A stretch of DNA of 64,000 bases from Prunella strophiata (GCA_036583965.1 JAZBQD010000014.1:1637001-1701000); one strand, 5' to 3'. Positions 51,148-63,335 are shown, counted from the stretch's first letter. Made by a program: numbers and translations. Notes: generated by a model not told the origin, from the letters alone.

Positions 51148-54099
51148 CAAAGCCACAGACACATGGTAGGATGCCCAAAATAAGGCTGCCTAAATGAACA
51201 GGGGTGGTTCAGCTCACAGGCTGTTTGTACCATTAAAGTACACCCAAAGCTCTATGGACTGTCACATTTTTAATAAAGTAGTTTCTTCTTTCTCCCATCT
51301 TTCTGTGAAATATCTGTGGGCCTAACTGACATCAGAAAGCATTGCTGCTGCTCTGAAAGAAGAAAACAGAGCTCAGCTGAAAAGTAGAGTTACATTTCCT
51401 TATAATGATTTCTTCATTGGCAAGAAATTTGCCAGAAAGTATTCCTGGAAGCCTTGGAGAAGTTTTTATTTTAATCAGAGATCACAACACAGGGAATGAG
51501 GAGGGGGAAGAGCACTGTGGCTTCTCTGACAATTTGATTATGCATTAAGCTGAGCTACTAATTCTTACAAAAGCAGCGAGCATTCTGGGGAGCTTCATTG
51601 TTAGAGGCTTGCACAGTTTAGCACAGAAAAAAAACAAACCAGAAAATGAATTATGATAGGATTTTTCTTTTATCACTTTAATAAACTTCTCTGGGGTACA
51701 TCAGCAATCCACTCCACAAGTTCTCCCACCCCCTCATCCCTTCAAATCCATGTATTCCACACTGACTAGTATAACGTGTGAAGAATGATACTACAAAGAG
51801 ACTCAGAAATATGTAAAGATCCCTGTGCCTTCCCTGAATATGTTAAAATAGTCAACAAAAACATGGTAATTTCAACTCCAGTTCATTTGATCTAATATTA
51901 AATTAGCTCCTCTTGGGATATCCTCTTTCTAATCAGTCAGAACACTTTTGTATGCTCACATTTTTCTGTGGGGTTCATTAAGAGTTAAGGAATTGAACAG
52001 AACTGGTTTAAGTACAGATGAGAGACTTCCCTTCCATGTTTTCCAGATCATTTTGACCTTGTGATATTTGGGGCATCAAAAGCAAGAAACCTACTTTACT
52101 ATTTAGAACCAGGGCCATCACTGCTGTCAGCTCTAAAAGATGGGCACAAAAGCTCCATTATTTCTCAAAAATCCATTGAGTCAGACAAGTGAGATCCAAA
52201 ATCAATTTAAGGGTTTGGTTTGGAGAAATTAGATGTAAAGGCATTGGCAAAAGGCAAAGATAAGGTGAATTTTTGTTCTGAGAAACATTCCATATGAGTG
52301 AGGTGGTGGGAGGAACAAAAGAAAAGCAAAGCGTATGGAATTGGGAGATTTTTTGTTTGTTTTACTTCTTTATTTCTTTACTCAACAATTCCATTTAACA
52401 ATTTCTCTGTGAAAGATGTGGTAAATATCATCCTTGGATTTGCATGTAATCACAACAGAAGCAAAGAGGCTCTGAAAAAGGATTTATTGCCATTGGCCAT
52501 CTGAAGCTTTAGGGCAGTGGAGGTTGCTGGCCATGCTGCTATGGGCTTGTAGTTTACTTTTTATTTTTGTGTGAGGACAAGAGAATATATTATGGACCTT
52601 TCTATGTGAAAAACCCAAACTATCCAAAGCAAAAAACAACCCTGCATACACTCAGGAGTTCAAAAAAAAAAAAAAAAAAAAAGCCCCTTGAGTCCATTAA
52701 CTTCATTGGATGCAATTCTAAAAGAAATAGCTTTGGATTAGCTGGCAATTGAAAATCCCTCAGGAATGGGTTAGCTGGTATACATGCTACCCCAGAGAAA
52801 ACAAAATTGTCACATATTTTGCTTAAGGTGTGGGAGGAAAAAATCAAATCAAATAGCATTTTACAAGTGCATGTAATAACTGGAATTTAAAACAAGATAT
52901 GTATTATTCAAGTAATTCTAAGCATGGTATGGTAAATTTTTCATGAAGGTTAAGGAAAAAATGACAGAAATATCATTTAAACTGAGTGTTTTTGATGCTG
53001 AACTTGAAAGTGGGAGATTTAATAGAACTTTTTTTAATATGACGAGTCTCAGATAACATCATATTTGGCAAAGTGCTTTATTGGTTTTTGGATTAGAGTT
53101 TTTTTGTAAATTTTTCTTTTCAAACTAATAAAATTGATGTAGCTGTCAGTTTGGATTTGATCCCTATTTTGTTTTGCCTCAACAGTGTAATCTCAATCAG
53201 TCTAACTTATTTTTATGCATGCATTTACAAGGTATAAAGATGACAAATCACTCATGTCTCAGTGCTGGTATTTTATCAAAAGTTTGAATGAATACCAGGG
53301 CGGAGAACAACAGAGAAAGATGAGGATCAGAACAAGAGCTGTGTGACAACACAGGCTGGGCAGATTCTTCTTTCTTTTACCCCACTGCATGAACAGCCCC
53401 ACATAAATGAGCTTTGCCCTGGCCAACATCAGCTTTATTTGTCCTGAGCAAAGGCAGCAGAATCCATGGGGAAAACAGACAATGGGGTATTTTATGGACC
53501 TGCTGAGTTCAACCTGCACCTTGCTCCTGAGTTGTGTTGTCTGTGATGCAGCCTTTGAACCTTCTTTTGATGCTGGTTTCCTTCCTCACTCCTGGTAAAA
53601 GGGGAGATTTTGAGGGGCATCCAGAATTACCTCAACTCTGAGGCAGAAAGAAGCAGGTCTGAGAGCAGGAATGGGATGGATAAATGCCTTTACTTTGAGT
53701 AGTGTATTGCTTTTATATGCATTTTAAACACAGAAGGGAAAGGAATGTTTTTCACCACGTTTGCATGCAGCATTTGTCAGAAGGAGGTCTGAATCTCAGG
53801 TGAGACATCAAGGTGCCATTGCAGTATGCTGTAATAATAAGAATTAAACTGATAGCTTGAGAAATGTGAGTTTGCTTTCCTAGGAATTTATATGCTTGCT
53901 TTTTCTTCTTTTTCTTTTTTTTTTTTTAAGTTAGGGTTTACCTGAACTTTTGGATTCAACAATATTTTATCTCTGGCATGTAAGATGATGTTGAGAAGAC
54001 AGAAGTCCCCTGAGCATCATTTGTTGATCAGGTGAATTGTTTCAGGGGAAGAAGTTGCAGAGAAGCATTTTTCAATTACAGTTTCTTAGTCCCTAACTT
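51148..54099. other. Unannotated non-coding sequence
   Basis: No gene was recognised. It includes A21 (listed separately) and T-rich runs near 53916-53929. Confidence 0.5.
52662..52682. repeat. poly-A run (21 bases)
   Basis: Uninterrupted A tract followed by GCCCC. No retroposon body was recognised upstream. Confidence 0.8.
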
Positions 54100-54452
54100 G
54101 TGATGACTCAGAAGCCAGCAGCAATGTTAGCAGTGAATTTATCTTCTGAGGCTCCATCTCAAGTGGCATTTGAGATGATTAGAGAATTAGGAGGTGGGAT
54201 TAATGTGAAATATCAGGCACAGGAACATCTTGTAAAGTTGGAGGATCAAATATCAACCTTTGGAAAGGAATTGCAAGCTCTGAATCAGAATTACAATGGT
54301 CTAAATGAGAAGGCTGGAAGGGCTGGGCATTTATCTGTAGCATCAGAAAGCATACTCTGAGGAAAATTGAAGTGTTAGAAAATGAAACTAAAATTGAGAA
54401 CTTGAAGATGCTTGGCATGAGGAAGAAGAACTGGATATAAGTGAAATAAAGA
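54100..54452 (+). pseudogene. Decayed coiled-coil coding sequence, unidentified parent
   Basis: An ATG-initiated frame of 86 codons (54100-54360) contains four consecutive heptads with hydrophobic residues at both a and d positions. They run LVKLEDQ, ISTFGKE, LQALNQN, YNGLNEK (about residues 45-72), a textbook coiled coil. After the stop at 54358, a neighbouring frame carries on with another helix-forming segment (LRKIEVLENETKIENLK) until a stop at about 54436. This looks like a single frameshift in an older coding sequence. Weaker protein-like patches persist to about 55000. No splice sites or A-tail were seen. I do not recognise the protein. A relic of a cytoskeletal or centrosomal coiled-coil gene is only a guess. 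Confidence 0.35.
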
Positions 54453-55480
54453 AGTGATCTAGGAGTTGCTTGGGCTTTGCCTTTTAGCTGCTGTTGAAGA
54501 GGCATAGAGATAAACTGGCTTCCTCAGGTTTTTCCAGCTGTTAATGTAAGTGTATTTCACAGTGGTGCAGTCTTTAATGGACCTCTTATTTGTTCAAAAG
54601 GCCACAAAGAAGTACTGGTGTAAATGAAAAGCACAGGACAAGAAAATCACTGCTGCTGCATAAGGAATCTACTGCATGAAAAAATAAATATTGTCCTCAT
54701 CTGGGAAAGGTAAAATCTGCACCTCAAGAGCAAAGCAGCTTTTCACCAATGCAGAAGAGTTCTTGGATTTTGATTGTTAAATTGTCTACTCTCACTCTCA
54801 AGTTCTGCCTTGTGAGTATCAAAAAAGAAATTACAGAGCTCTTTCCTTGCATGTTTTCTTGGAGGAATGTGGTTAGAGACTTCTCCAGGAATAAAGAAAT
54901 GCAGGGATTCAAGCACAGAGGAAGTGACTCAAGTTCAGATCCAGTAGCTGAGCCCTGATCTCCTGAGGCTCTGTCTGATGCTGTTGGCTGCCAGTCTTGG
55001 GTGGCAATGCTGAGGAGGTTTTTAGGATTCCACCCCTTTTCCCTGATGGGATTTGCCTTTCTCTGAAGGGCAGTAAAGGAATATATGACTTTGTTGACAG
55101 GAGGCCTCAGTAAAATGAGTCAGAAGTCTGAGTCCTTTCCATGTGGTCTGTTGAAGTAATATTGAGGGTGTGTTGGAAAGGACATCTCAGTGGGGAGATG
55201 ACAAGGACTGGAAGGCTAGAAATAACTATCATGTCTCAAAAAAAGAGATTCTCCTCAGCACTGGCATGAGTTTGTTTTATCAATATTAAGGAAGTGTTGG
55301 TATATGGCCAATAATAATGGGCATATTATCCATACTACACCTCCTCAGTGGATTGAAAACCTTCTAGCTCTTGGCTCTTTTTTTTTTTTTTTTTATGAAT
55401 GCTGAATTTCTGCTAAGTAAGAAATATTTGAAAGATTTTTATACCATCTTTTTGTTCTTTAGCATGTAAAGGAATTTACT
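54453..55480. other. Non-coding sequence, possibly the continuation of the coiled-coil relic
   Basis: Protein-like patches in shifting plus-strand frames occur at about 54590-54960, with no certain boundary. A T17 run at about 55379-55395 closes the stretch. Confidence 0.35.
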
Positions 55481-56035
55481 TCAAAGGACCTTCTTGGTAA
55501 ACTTAGTTTCTTGGATTACTTTTTGGACCTTCCTCCTAAAATATTCTTTTATTTTCTTCTGAGGGCAAGGCCAATTTGTACTCTCATGAGCTGTGAAAAT
55601 TCTGAAATCCTTTTCCAGCTCTACTGAGAGTAACAAGGAAATAATAATACCTGATATTTTCTGGGGTTTTGGTTTTTTTTTTTTTTTTTTTTTTTTTTTG
55701 GTTTTTTGTTGGGTTTTTTTGTTTGTTTGTTTGTTTGTTTTTTGTTTTTTTGGGTTTTTTTTTTTTGTTTTTAAGAAAGTTGCTATCTCTCTGTAATGAA
55801 TTAGACACAATAAATTAGCTAAGGCTCTACAACTGTGAGGATTCAAAGTTTTCATGCTGACTGTTTGCACGAGATCATCACTGAGCTTTTCTGCTGCTTT
55901 TAATAATCCCAGCAGTAATTTGAGGTGTGTACTGATTTCCTCTCTAGAAGCTGGATATCTGTGGGCATCCTGATGATTGTAATGGATTTTCAAAACCTGC
56001 CTGAAGCATTCACAGAACTTAACTGGCACATGGAT
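55481..56035 (-). other. Longest non-repeat open frame (182 codons), split by an A-rich repeat; doubtful
   Basis: The minus-strand frame opens at a GTG and reads about 90 mixed-composition codons. These include a DAHRYPASREEISTHLKLLL-like helical segment. It then reads about 40 codons of lysine/asparagine/threonine/glutamine encoded by the A-rich repeat (complement of 55673-55773), and about 50 more codons. No domain is recognised. Roughly a quarter of the frame is stop-free simple repeat, so an open frame this long can arise by chance in 64 kb. If the first half were real, the A tract could mark its 3' tail. Confidence 0.15.
55673..55773. repeat. T-rich simple repeat: T27 then (GTTT)n and T/G runs
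   Basis: T27 (55673-55699) is followed by GGTTTTTTG, about five GTTT units and further T runs broken by G. About 100 bases of low-complexity sequence. Confidence 0.9.
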
Positions 56036-57461
56036 ATGTGTCAGCTACATACAGTCAGATATATAGATATGTAGTCAGTTATATCTCATTTAGAAATTCC
56101 AGTTATGAAAACCTGCTCTGAAGGTGTGTTTTGGGTCAGACCCACAGGACAGACTCTTCCCTTTATCATGACTCTTCCCCTGGTAATGCAGATTTTTCTT
56201 CACAGATTTAATAAGGTACAATTGTAAGAAGATATGTTTTGTGTTTTAGTGGAAACAGTCACTTGTAATGGTCTATCTGCCTGTATTCTTCTCACAAATG
56301 TGAATTTCTAGGTTATTTCTGCATGTGCATAGGACTTTAATTCCCATACTAAATGTGTGGGTGTCCTTGTAAAGCAGATAAAACCAGGCTGAGTCTCCTG
56401 GAAATAGGTAGGGCTTTGTCCCAGTAAACACTTGATTTCATGCTTATATGCTGAAGACAGAGTATTATTTTTAAGTTGCAAACTTTTTCTTTGCCCATTT
56501 GATCAATTTCATTTTCTTCTTCCACACTCCAAATTTTCCTTGGGGGTGTTTGCAACATTTTCCAATGAAGTGTTTGTTGCAAGCTTAATTAACTTGTTAC
56601 TTATTTTCCTCTCTGCCATTCGACTTGAATTTGAATGTATTTAGCATTAATAATGGTCTCTGCCTTAAGGAATTTACAGTAAGAAAATAGGGATGTGTAC
56701 AGTATGTGACAGAGAATGTCTTATTTACAATTACAAACTTGCTTCTTGCACCTCTTGTGGAAGCACTCTGCTGTAGTATGGGGCTTGAAAGACAGTAAAT
56801 AACTCGAATTTAACACAGCTTCTTCCTCATGCCACTCAGCACCTTCAGAAAAAAGTTACTGACAATGACAGCACCTACTCGATGTTCTCACAAAATTTCT
56901 GAAACATAAATAACAATTCAGGAGGATAATTCCCCTCACACACCCCCTTTCCTTTTTCCTTATAACCTTTCTTTTTTCCCTGTGCTCAAATCGGTGCTCT
57001 GATGAATGGATGGATGTACACAGAGCACTGATCCTTATCTTATTGGCCTCCTGGACCTGATTTTATCTCTCCCAGACAGAATTTGGCTGCTGCTCAACAC
57101 TTGCTGCTGTCACACATGTTGCTGGGCATACTAAGAGCCACTTTGTCACCGTAATGGATTGCTGGATGGGGGGACCAGCTCATCCCTATTCAGCAGGAGA
57201 GCTGAGGAATATTCATACTTTTAGGAAAGTGTCCAAGCTGTTGACCTCGCTGTAGGGATGGAGTGCCCCGATGTGCTCTGCTGAACTTGTAGCCTCTTTG
57301 TTTGTTAAGCACTGATGATTATTTCTGCAACAGACAGCCTGGTTCAGGCATCTGCTTGGTGCTAGAGAACTGGGCTGTGGCCACTGTCATGAGAGGTGCA
57401 AGAGGAAGCAACTTTTTAAAAAGCTTAAACCACTCTTACTGAATCGACAGTGGATTCCAAA
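56036..57461. other. Unannotated non-coding sequence
   Basis: No gene was recognised. The block 57000-57400 is more balanced in composition and repeat-free. It might be constrained, but there is no direct evidence. Confidence 0.45.
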
Positions 57462-57836
57462 GTTTGGTTTTGGTGGGGTTTAGTTTGGTTTTTTGGCTTT
57501 TTTGGCTTTGGCTTTTTGGCTTTGGGTGCTTTTGGCTTTTTGGCTTTGGTTTTTTTTGGCTTTGGGGTTTTTTTTGGCTTTGGGCTTTTTTTGGCTTTGG
57601 GCTTTTTTTGGCTTTGGGCTTTTTTGGCTTGGCTTCTTTTTGGCTTCTTTTTGGCTTCTTTTTGGCTTCTTTTTGGCTTCTTTTTGGCTTCTTTTTGGGC
57701 TTTTGGTTTGGTTTTTTGGGCTTTTGGTTTGGGTTTTGGGCTTTTGGTTTGGGTTTTGGGCTTTTGGTTTGGGTTTTGGGCTTTTGGTTTGGGTTTTGGG
57801 CTTTTGGTTTGGGTTTTGGGCTTTTGGGGTTTTTTA
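57462..57836. repeat. Compound G/T-rich tandem array (GGCTTT family), about 375 bp
   Basis: The array changes unit as it proceeds. It opens with irregular GGCTTTTT/GGCTTTGG units (57485-57630). Six exact copies of the 11-base GGCTTCTTTTT follow (57631-57696), then a 21-base transition. Next come five exact copies of the 20-base GGGCTTTTGGTTTGGGTTTT (57718-57817) and a partial copy. All three plus-strand frames stay open over most of it (F, G, L, W only) and are artefacts. G-tracts on the plus strand are spaced for G-quadruplex folding. Confidence 0.96.
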
Positions 57837-58907
57837 GCAGGATTTTAAAAACCTATGCCAGATCTATCCTATGTGCATTTTAAGCGCGTGTGTAAACACA
57901 TCTGTTAGACATCAGGGAGACTTTTGTGCAGAAAAGATTTGCACTCACAGAGCAGCTTTCACTTCACAGAGCACACACCTCACTGAGTGGTTTGCATGCT
58001 TGGGAAGTGCTAAGTTTGAAATGTGGATGTGCAAGTAGAGACTTGCTCATGGTCAGGTGAACCTGGCAGAGAAGAGAGAGCTTTGCCTGGTGCTCAGCTG
58101 CCTGCATGTCCACTGCTTTTTCTGAGGAGCACTGAGAGCAGTTTACACTAAGTTTGGCTGGCACAGCATCACCTGAGGAGGTGTCCTTTGAATTCTATGT
58201 GGAAATCATGGAGTATAAAGATGGTAGTTATTAAAGTCCTAGGAACAGTCTTTTTTACTTGAATTTAAAATCTGTAATCCCTGATGTGTAAAGCCCACCC
58301 TCTGCTCTAAGTTAAGCTATTTTTTTAAGCAATGATTGTTTTTCATGCTTAGCAGTTCCCTTTGCCCAATGCTTTGATGCTTGCCTGGAATGTTTGAACT
58401 GGAAAACTGCAATATTTCCAGAGCTTACAGTGTGATCAGTGTTTAGCTCAGGGGCCACGTGTGGGCCAGCTGGGCAACTCCAGCAGCACAAGGAGAAATG
58501 AGTGAGAGTGGATGCTGCATTTCCACCTCCTTTGTGGGAAAACCTGGTCACTGCCTCATCCCTGCCAGGCAATTTGAAAAGCTCTGGTTGCACAGTTGGG
58601 CTCTCTCCTTGCACTTGGAGCAGTGAGGCTTGCTTGTTGTCCAGCTGTCAGAATATTTTATGGATCATGCTTGTAATTTTTCACTTGCCTGAGTTTTCTC
58701 CTGTGTAATCCTCACTTCCATGGTCAGGACTGAAGTCCTTTTCTTTTTCTGGTTTCCTTTCTGGGAAATACTTGATTCATGTGAAAGTGTTCAAAAGTGT
58801 TTTTCTACATGCTTTTCTTTCAGTGTTTGCTCTTTTTAAAGTCCCCCAGAATAACACAGTGCATTCCTGATTCACACTCTTGCTCAATGTAATCATCACT
58901 GGGGTGC
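57837..58907. other. Unannotated non-coding sequence
   Basis: Nothing was recognised. Two CpG occur in AAGCGCGTG at about 57881. Confidence 0.5.
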
Positions 58908-58929
58908 TTTTTTTTTTTTTTTTTTTTTT
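58908..58929. repeat. poly-T run (22 bases)
   Basis: Uninterrupted T tract followed by CCTCC. Simple homopolymer. Confidence 0.85.
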
Positions 58930-61492
58930 CCTCCTTGGGTTGGATTTTGTGGCTTTTTGTTTGTTTCTTTTTAAAGTTTTGGTGGTGTTTTTAAGGTTTG
59001 TTTACATTTGTTTGGTTTATTTTTTTGACTAGGAAAGCCATCAAAGAACTTAGGAACTTCTGTGCTGGAATAAATAGTCTAGCAAGTCCTATACTCTAAC
59101 AAAACTTTTGGGTCTGAAAGATTAAGAATTTAATCAGACAACAGAGATAAGTTGAAAAGTGTGAGGTTATCTCCATCCAGGAACACTCACCATGAGGATG
59201 GTACAAGTTCAGCTATGCCCATGACCAAGCTGATTCTTTCTGTCCTTCCAGAACTCTGCCCAGTGAGAGAAACAGACTTTATTCTATTTATAAAGCTGCT
59301 TTCACATGGGAAGACATCAATTTTATCTGCACTAGTGCATAACAGATGTCACTGACACAGAGAGCATTATCCATGTTGTGCAGAGTCCCAGCATGAGCCA
59401 CCCCAATGAGGGTTTTATTCAAAAAAACAAAGTCTTAATTAGTTCCACTCCTGCCCCTTAAATCCACCTGTTTTGAACTAAACCCAGTGTGAAAGTTAAA
59501 GCTACATTAGTACAGTGCATCAATTGATAGAGCATGCTCAGCACAAAATCCCAAACCAAGTGCTGTGGTCTTGGCCCTGTTTTTAGCAGGTTGGCTGCAA
59601 ATCAGGAGCTCTAATAAATGACATTTAACAGCATTGCATTCACAGGCCACCACACCATGAATCCTTGAAGTGCTTCATTGGTGCTCCAAGTCTGGTTTGG
59701 ATCCCTTTCTTTACAGCAAAAAAATGGACCAGGAAGAGTTCTTGCTGAGAACAGCTCCTGCTAAGAGTTCCTGCTGTGCAGAAGCAGCTCACTGAACTTC
59801 AAAATATTGAATTTCACTGACCTTTTTTTGGCTTCTTTTTTCTTCTTGATGCACTTTCCTTCCATTGGAGTCATTCTGTAGTTTCTGTGGATGTGCTGTC
59901 ATCCTTCATCCAGTTACTGCTGCATGGAAACAAGCACTCATTACTGTTGTCCTTTTAAATCAAGGTGCAAAGGGAGAAACAGGAAGGAGACAGCTAAGGA
60001 GGTGAAGTGAGGTTGGCAAAAATGTTGGAGAGAAACCCTGCTAGCCCAGAGAAAGGCTAAGAGCATTGAAGGGCAGCTTGTAATGCTGTTCCTCAGGATC
60101 TATGGGGTTGGGGGAGTGTGGAGCTCTTTTCCCTTAATTCCCTTCAGGGGATTTAGTCCTCTAGGGCTGGTCACCTCCTGATTGCAGTTCAGTCTATTCC
60201 CAGAGGAGAACTGGTGTCCTTCTGTTCTCTTTGCCTGCTTCAGCTTATTCCTTTGCTTCCCTTATTCCATGTGCCATTTTCAGAATTTGTCTGTTTGCTC
60301 TCCACAGCTTTGTTTTCAATTTCTGTGGTGTCTCTCTGCTCTTTTAATATTGTTTTTTGCCTCCATTGCATTTCTGTTTTAGATAATGCCTTCCTTCCTC
60401 TGCTTATTTCTTTTTCCATCATCTACTGCCCTCTTTGACTTTCTCCTTTGTTCCCATCCTTATTTGCTGTTCTTTGCTTTGGTTTTTTTGATCCATTGCC
60501 ACACGGCTTTGCCTGGTTTATTTGTTGCCCTTTTTCTTAATTTCCTTTCTTCCCTACATCTGGCAGTATTAAGACAGCCTATACCTTAATATGCTGAGCA
60601 TGCCACTGAGATCAAGGTAAAATATTCAGAAAAATGAAATTATATGTGAGTTGAAATTAAACACAAAAATCTTCTGCATTTCTCCTCATTTTCTTCTCTG
60701 AGGATAAGACAGAGGATCAAAAACTTCTCATATGTCAAAAGTGTTTTCAGGAAAAGTCAGTATCATCATTTGAATTTTACTACCAAACTCAGCCTTACAG
60801 AAGAAGTGTTTAAGTTTTGTGTAACATTTTCCTGCTCTGCTCCCTGAATCAGGGGTGGAATCCTGGCCTGTCTGAAGACAGTGGCAGACAGCCCCATTAA
60901 ACTCCTCTGGAGATAGAATCCCACCCTCAGTGCCTGTCATCTGTTTTACTTTCTCAGTTTTTAATACCCTGAAAAATTGGATTCACTGAAGCAACAGCCC
61001 CTCCAGGCCAGGCTCCAGGGAATTCTCTCTGCACTTCAGCCCTCAGAGGTGTGGATGGATCACAAGCTTTTGCCTTTTGACAAATAAAGGGACAAGGGGG
61101 CTCCTAAAACCTCGCAGCTCTTCCTGCAAAGTTTCTGAAGTTCATGGAGTTTATCAGTTCAGATGTGGGGGAAAGAGCAATGTGACAAGAACACAGAAAT
61201 GCTTGAATTAAAAAAAATACAGTGCAAGATAGTTTGTTGGTTTTTTTTTTTTTTCTGGTGCCTCTATAGGCTTATCAGCATCAGGGTGGCTTAAGTTTCT
61301 CTCTTGTTAAAAGAGGGCACCATGCCCTATTCCATGTTTGTTTCTTTGGTGTGTTTTTCCAAATAGATGCACATCCAGTGCTTGGCTGTAGTCTACTCAG
61401 CTGCAGTTTCCTGCCTGGATAAGGCAAAGTGTGCTCTGTGCAATGCAATCTCAGCTTTATGCTTCATCCTGCACATGTCAGCTTTTTAGTTA
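58930..61492. other. Unannotated non-coding sequence
   Basis: A pyrimidine-rich stretch at about 60180-60560 gives hydrophobic open frames on the plus strand. This is a composition effect. A T15-type run lies at about 61240-61254. Confidence 0.5.
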
Positions 61493-61514
61493 CCCAACCT
61501 TTGAAAAGGTTGGG
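61493..61514. repeat. Perfect 10-bp inverted repeat, 2-base loop
   Basis: CCCAACCTTT (61493-61502), GA, then AAAGGTTGGG (61505-61514) form a perfect near-palindrome of 22 bases. It could bind a dimeric protein or fold as a hairpin. Its CCAACC/GGTTGG core resembles the hairpin at 42364. Confidence 0.95.
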
Positions 61515-63307
61515 CATGCTGGGTACTCAGAAATTCAGCATTTCTTAATCCTTTCTTGTCACAAAATCAGGTCTCATGGTGCTTTGATAATTTTATCTGC
61601 CTAAATCTTCTCTTTGGGTGCAAAAGCAGTGACCACAAGGACTTTTAGGGAAATTTGGAACCCAGGAGCTATGGGTTTGTTTCACAGCCCCTGCAGTTTC
61701 TACTCAGTTGATGGCCTGCTGTGTGCATCCTTATGTGAGGAACTTGAGGTTTCAGACATCAACATGTGGCTCCAGAGACCACAAAATTTTCTTATGGCTG
61801 TCCTAAATGCTGTGAAGTAGTTAGTGAATCCCAAACTTCTCTGTCACTGTTTTCTTAGCCTTCTTAATCTGTCTAACCTGTCCATCAAATCTTGTTGGAT
61901 CATTGTTTTGTATTTAATGGGTGCCCAGAGATTTGTTTATGAATGGTTTTGGTGGGTTTTTTTTTACATAAAAAGTTGTCCACCAGTTTAGAGCAGAGCT
62001 AGCCTAACCCAGAGAAATGGGATCTGAGTTTGGAGTTTTGGGAGTGCAGAAGTTGACTGCTTATGTAACAGCACATCAAAGCCAGGGCAGGTTTCCTTAT
62101 CCAGAATTCCCCCTGCTTTCTCCTTTCCAGTTTACTTCAACACTGAGCTTGAACCAAAGTCACAGAGGTTGCATTCTAAGAGCTGTCCAGAGAATTTGCA
62201 CAGATAATTTGCTTCCATACCCATTTGGAACATTCAACTAATAACAGGTAAGATGCTTGTTTCTTGGGTTTTAGGACCAATGAGTTACATCTTTGATTAA
62301 AGCCTGTAGATTTGTGACCACTTTGAGCCCCTTTGAGTTTGTGAAGATTTATGTGAATTGCCTGGTGCCTTGATTAGAAGTGCCAGTCACATTTGAAGCA
62401 GAAAGAAATGTTTTATCCCAAAAAAGTGAATCTGGGCACTGCAGCTGTGAGTGTGTGCTCACACTTGGAATGCTCTGCAGGATTTTGGTGGTTGAGTTAG
62501 AGAGGCAAGGAGGGGTTTGTTTGCAAGGGAAACTACATGGAGGGGGAAAAAAAAAGCTGGTATGGGGGACAGAGAGAGGAGTCCTGTGCCTACTGTCTCT
62601 CAATTTCAAACTCTGAGGGTATCACTCCTGTCCTGAGGGTTCAAAGGGTTAATGGAAAGAGGGATTTTCATTGCATTGTGCACAGTGATAGTCTCAGTTT
62701 AAACTTTAAAGGACAGGTGAAAAGAGAGAGAGGGAGCTGAATGCTTGCCTTACATATTGGAGAAATTGTTCATTAATGTGAAATGCTGACCTCTGTCATC
62801 CTGCCAGGATGACTGGGCCCTAGGGTGAGAGGCTGGTTGCAAAAGTTAAAGCTGCCTGGGGAGTGCTTTAAAAGGACAATGTCAGGGTTGGGCTAGCCAA
62901 AATCTGACCTATCTTTTCTTTTTTTTCCCCTTTTCCCTCTCTTGCATCTATTTGCAAAGTTCTTGTCGTTTGTTTTTATGCTTTTAAAAATCTTTTAAGC
63001 TGAACCAAAAAGCTTCAATTGCTATTGGAGGGGAGAGATTTAGAGGAGAAGTGTGAGTGTTCAGTGTGGCACTGCAGGTATTGTGAGGGAGGAAAGATCC
63101 TGAAACAAAACACAGTTATGGGGATTGTCTTTGAATTAGGTGATAATTAATAAATGAGAATTCAGGCTGAAATGTGGAATGAATTAACAAAAGTGAGTAA
63201 AGATAATTTTTACAAATTGAAAATGCCAATGCAGATCCAAACTTAAGTTCACAACAAGTTAATTCAAAACCTCTATTTAGTTTTATTCTAATTGATTTTA
63301 TTCAGGG
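61515..63307. other. Unannotated non-coding sequence with one exon-like segment
   Basis: No repeat was assigned. A plus-strand open frame at 62017-62241 ends just before a consensus-like donor AACAG/GTAAGA (about 62243-62253). A T-rich tract and AG dinucleotides lie upstream near 61950-62000. This could be a UTR or non-coding exon, or chance. Confidence 0.4.
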
Positions 63308-63335
63308 TTTTTTTTTTTTTGGGGGGGGGGGGGGG
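63308..63335. repeat. T13-G15 homopolymer junction
   Basis: Thirteen T are followed directly by fifteen G. After a short spacer comes a (TTG)n stretch at about 63377-63390. G15 is the only long G run in the window and is prone to quadruplex formation and to sequencing-length error. Confidence 0.9.

Noticed and set aside
57450..57883. Three overlapping F/G/L/W-rich open frames resembling membrane proteins
   Set aside because: They are translations of the GGCTTT tandem array in all three frames. The hydrophobicity comes from T-rich repeat units.
60180..60600. Hydrophobic, leucine/phenylalanine-rich open frames resembling membrane segments
   Set aside because: The DNA is simply pyrimidine-rich. 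Several frames overlap and none has other gene features.
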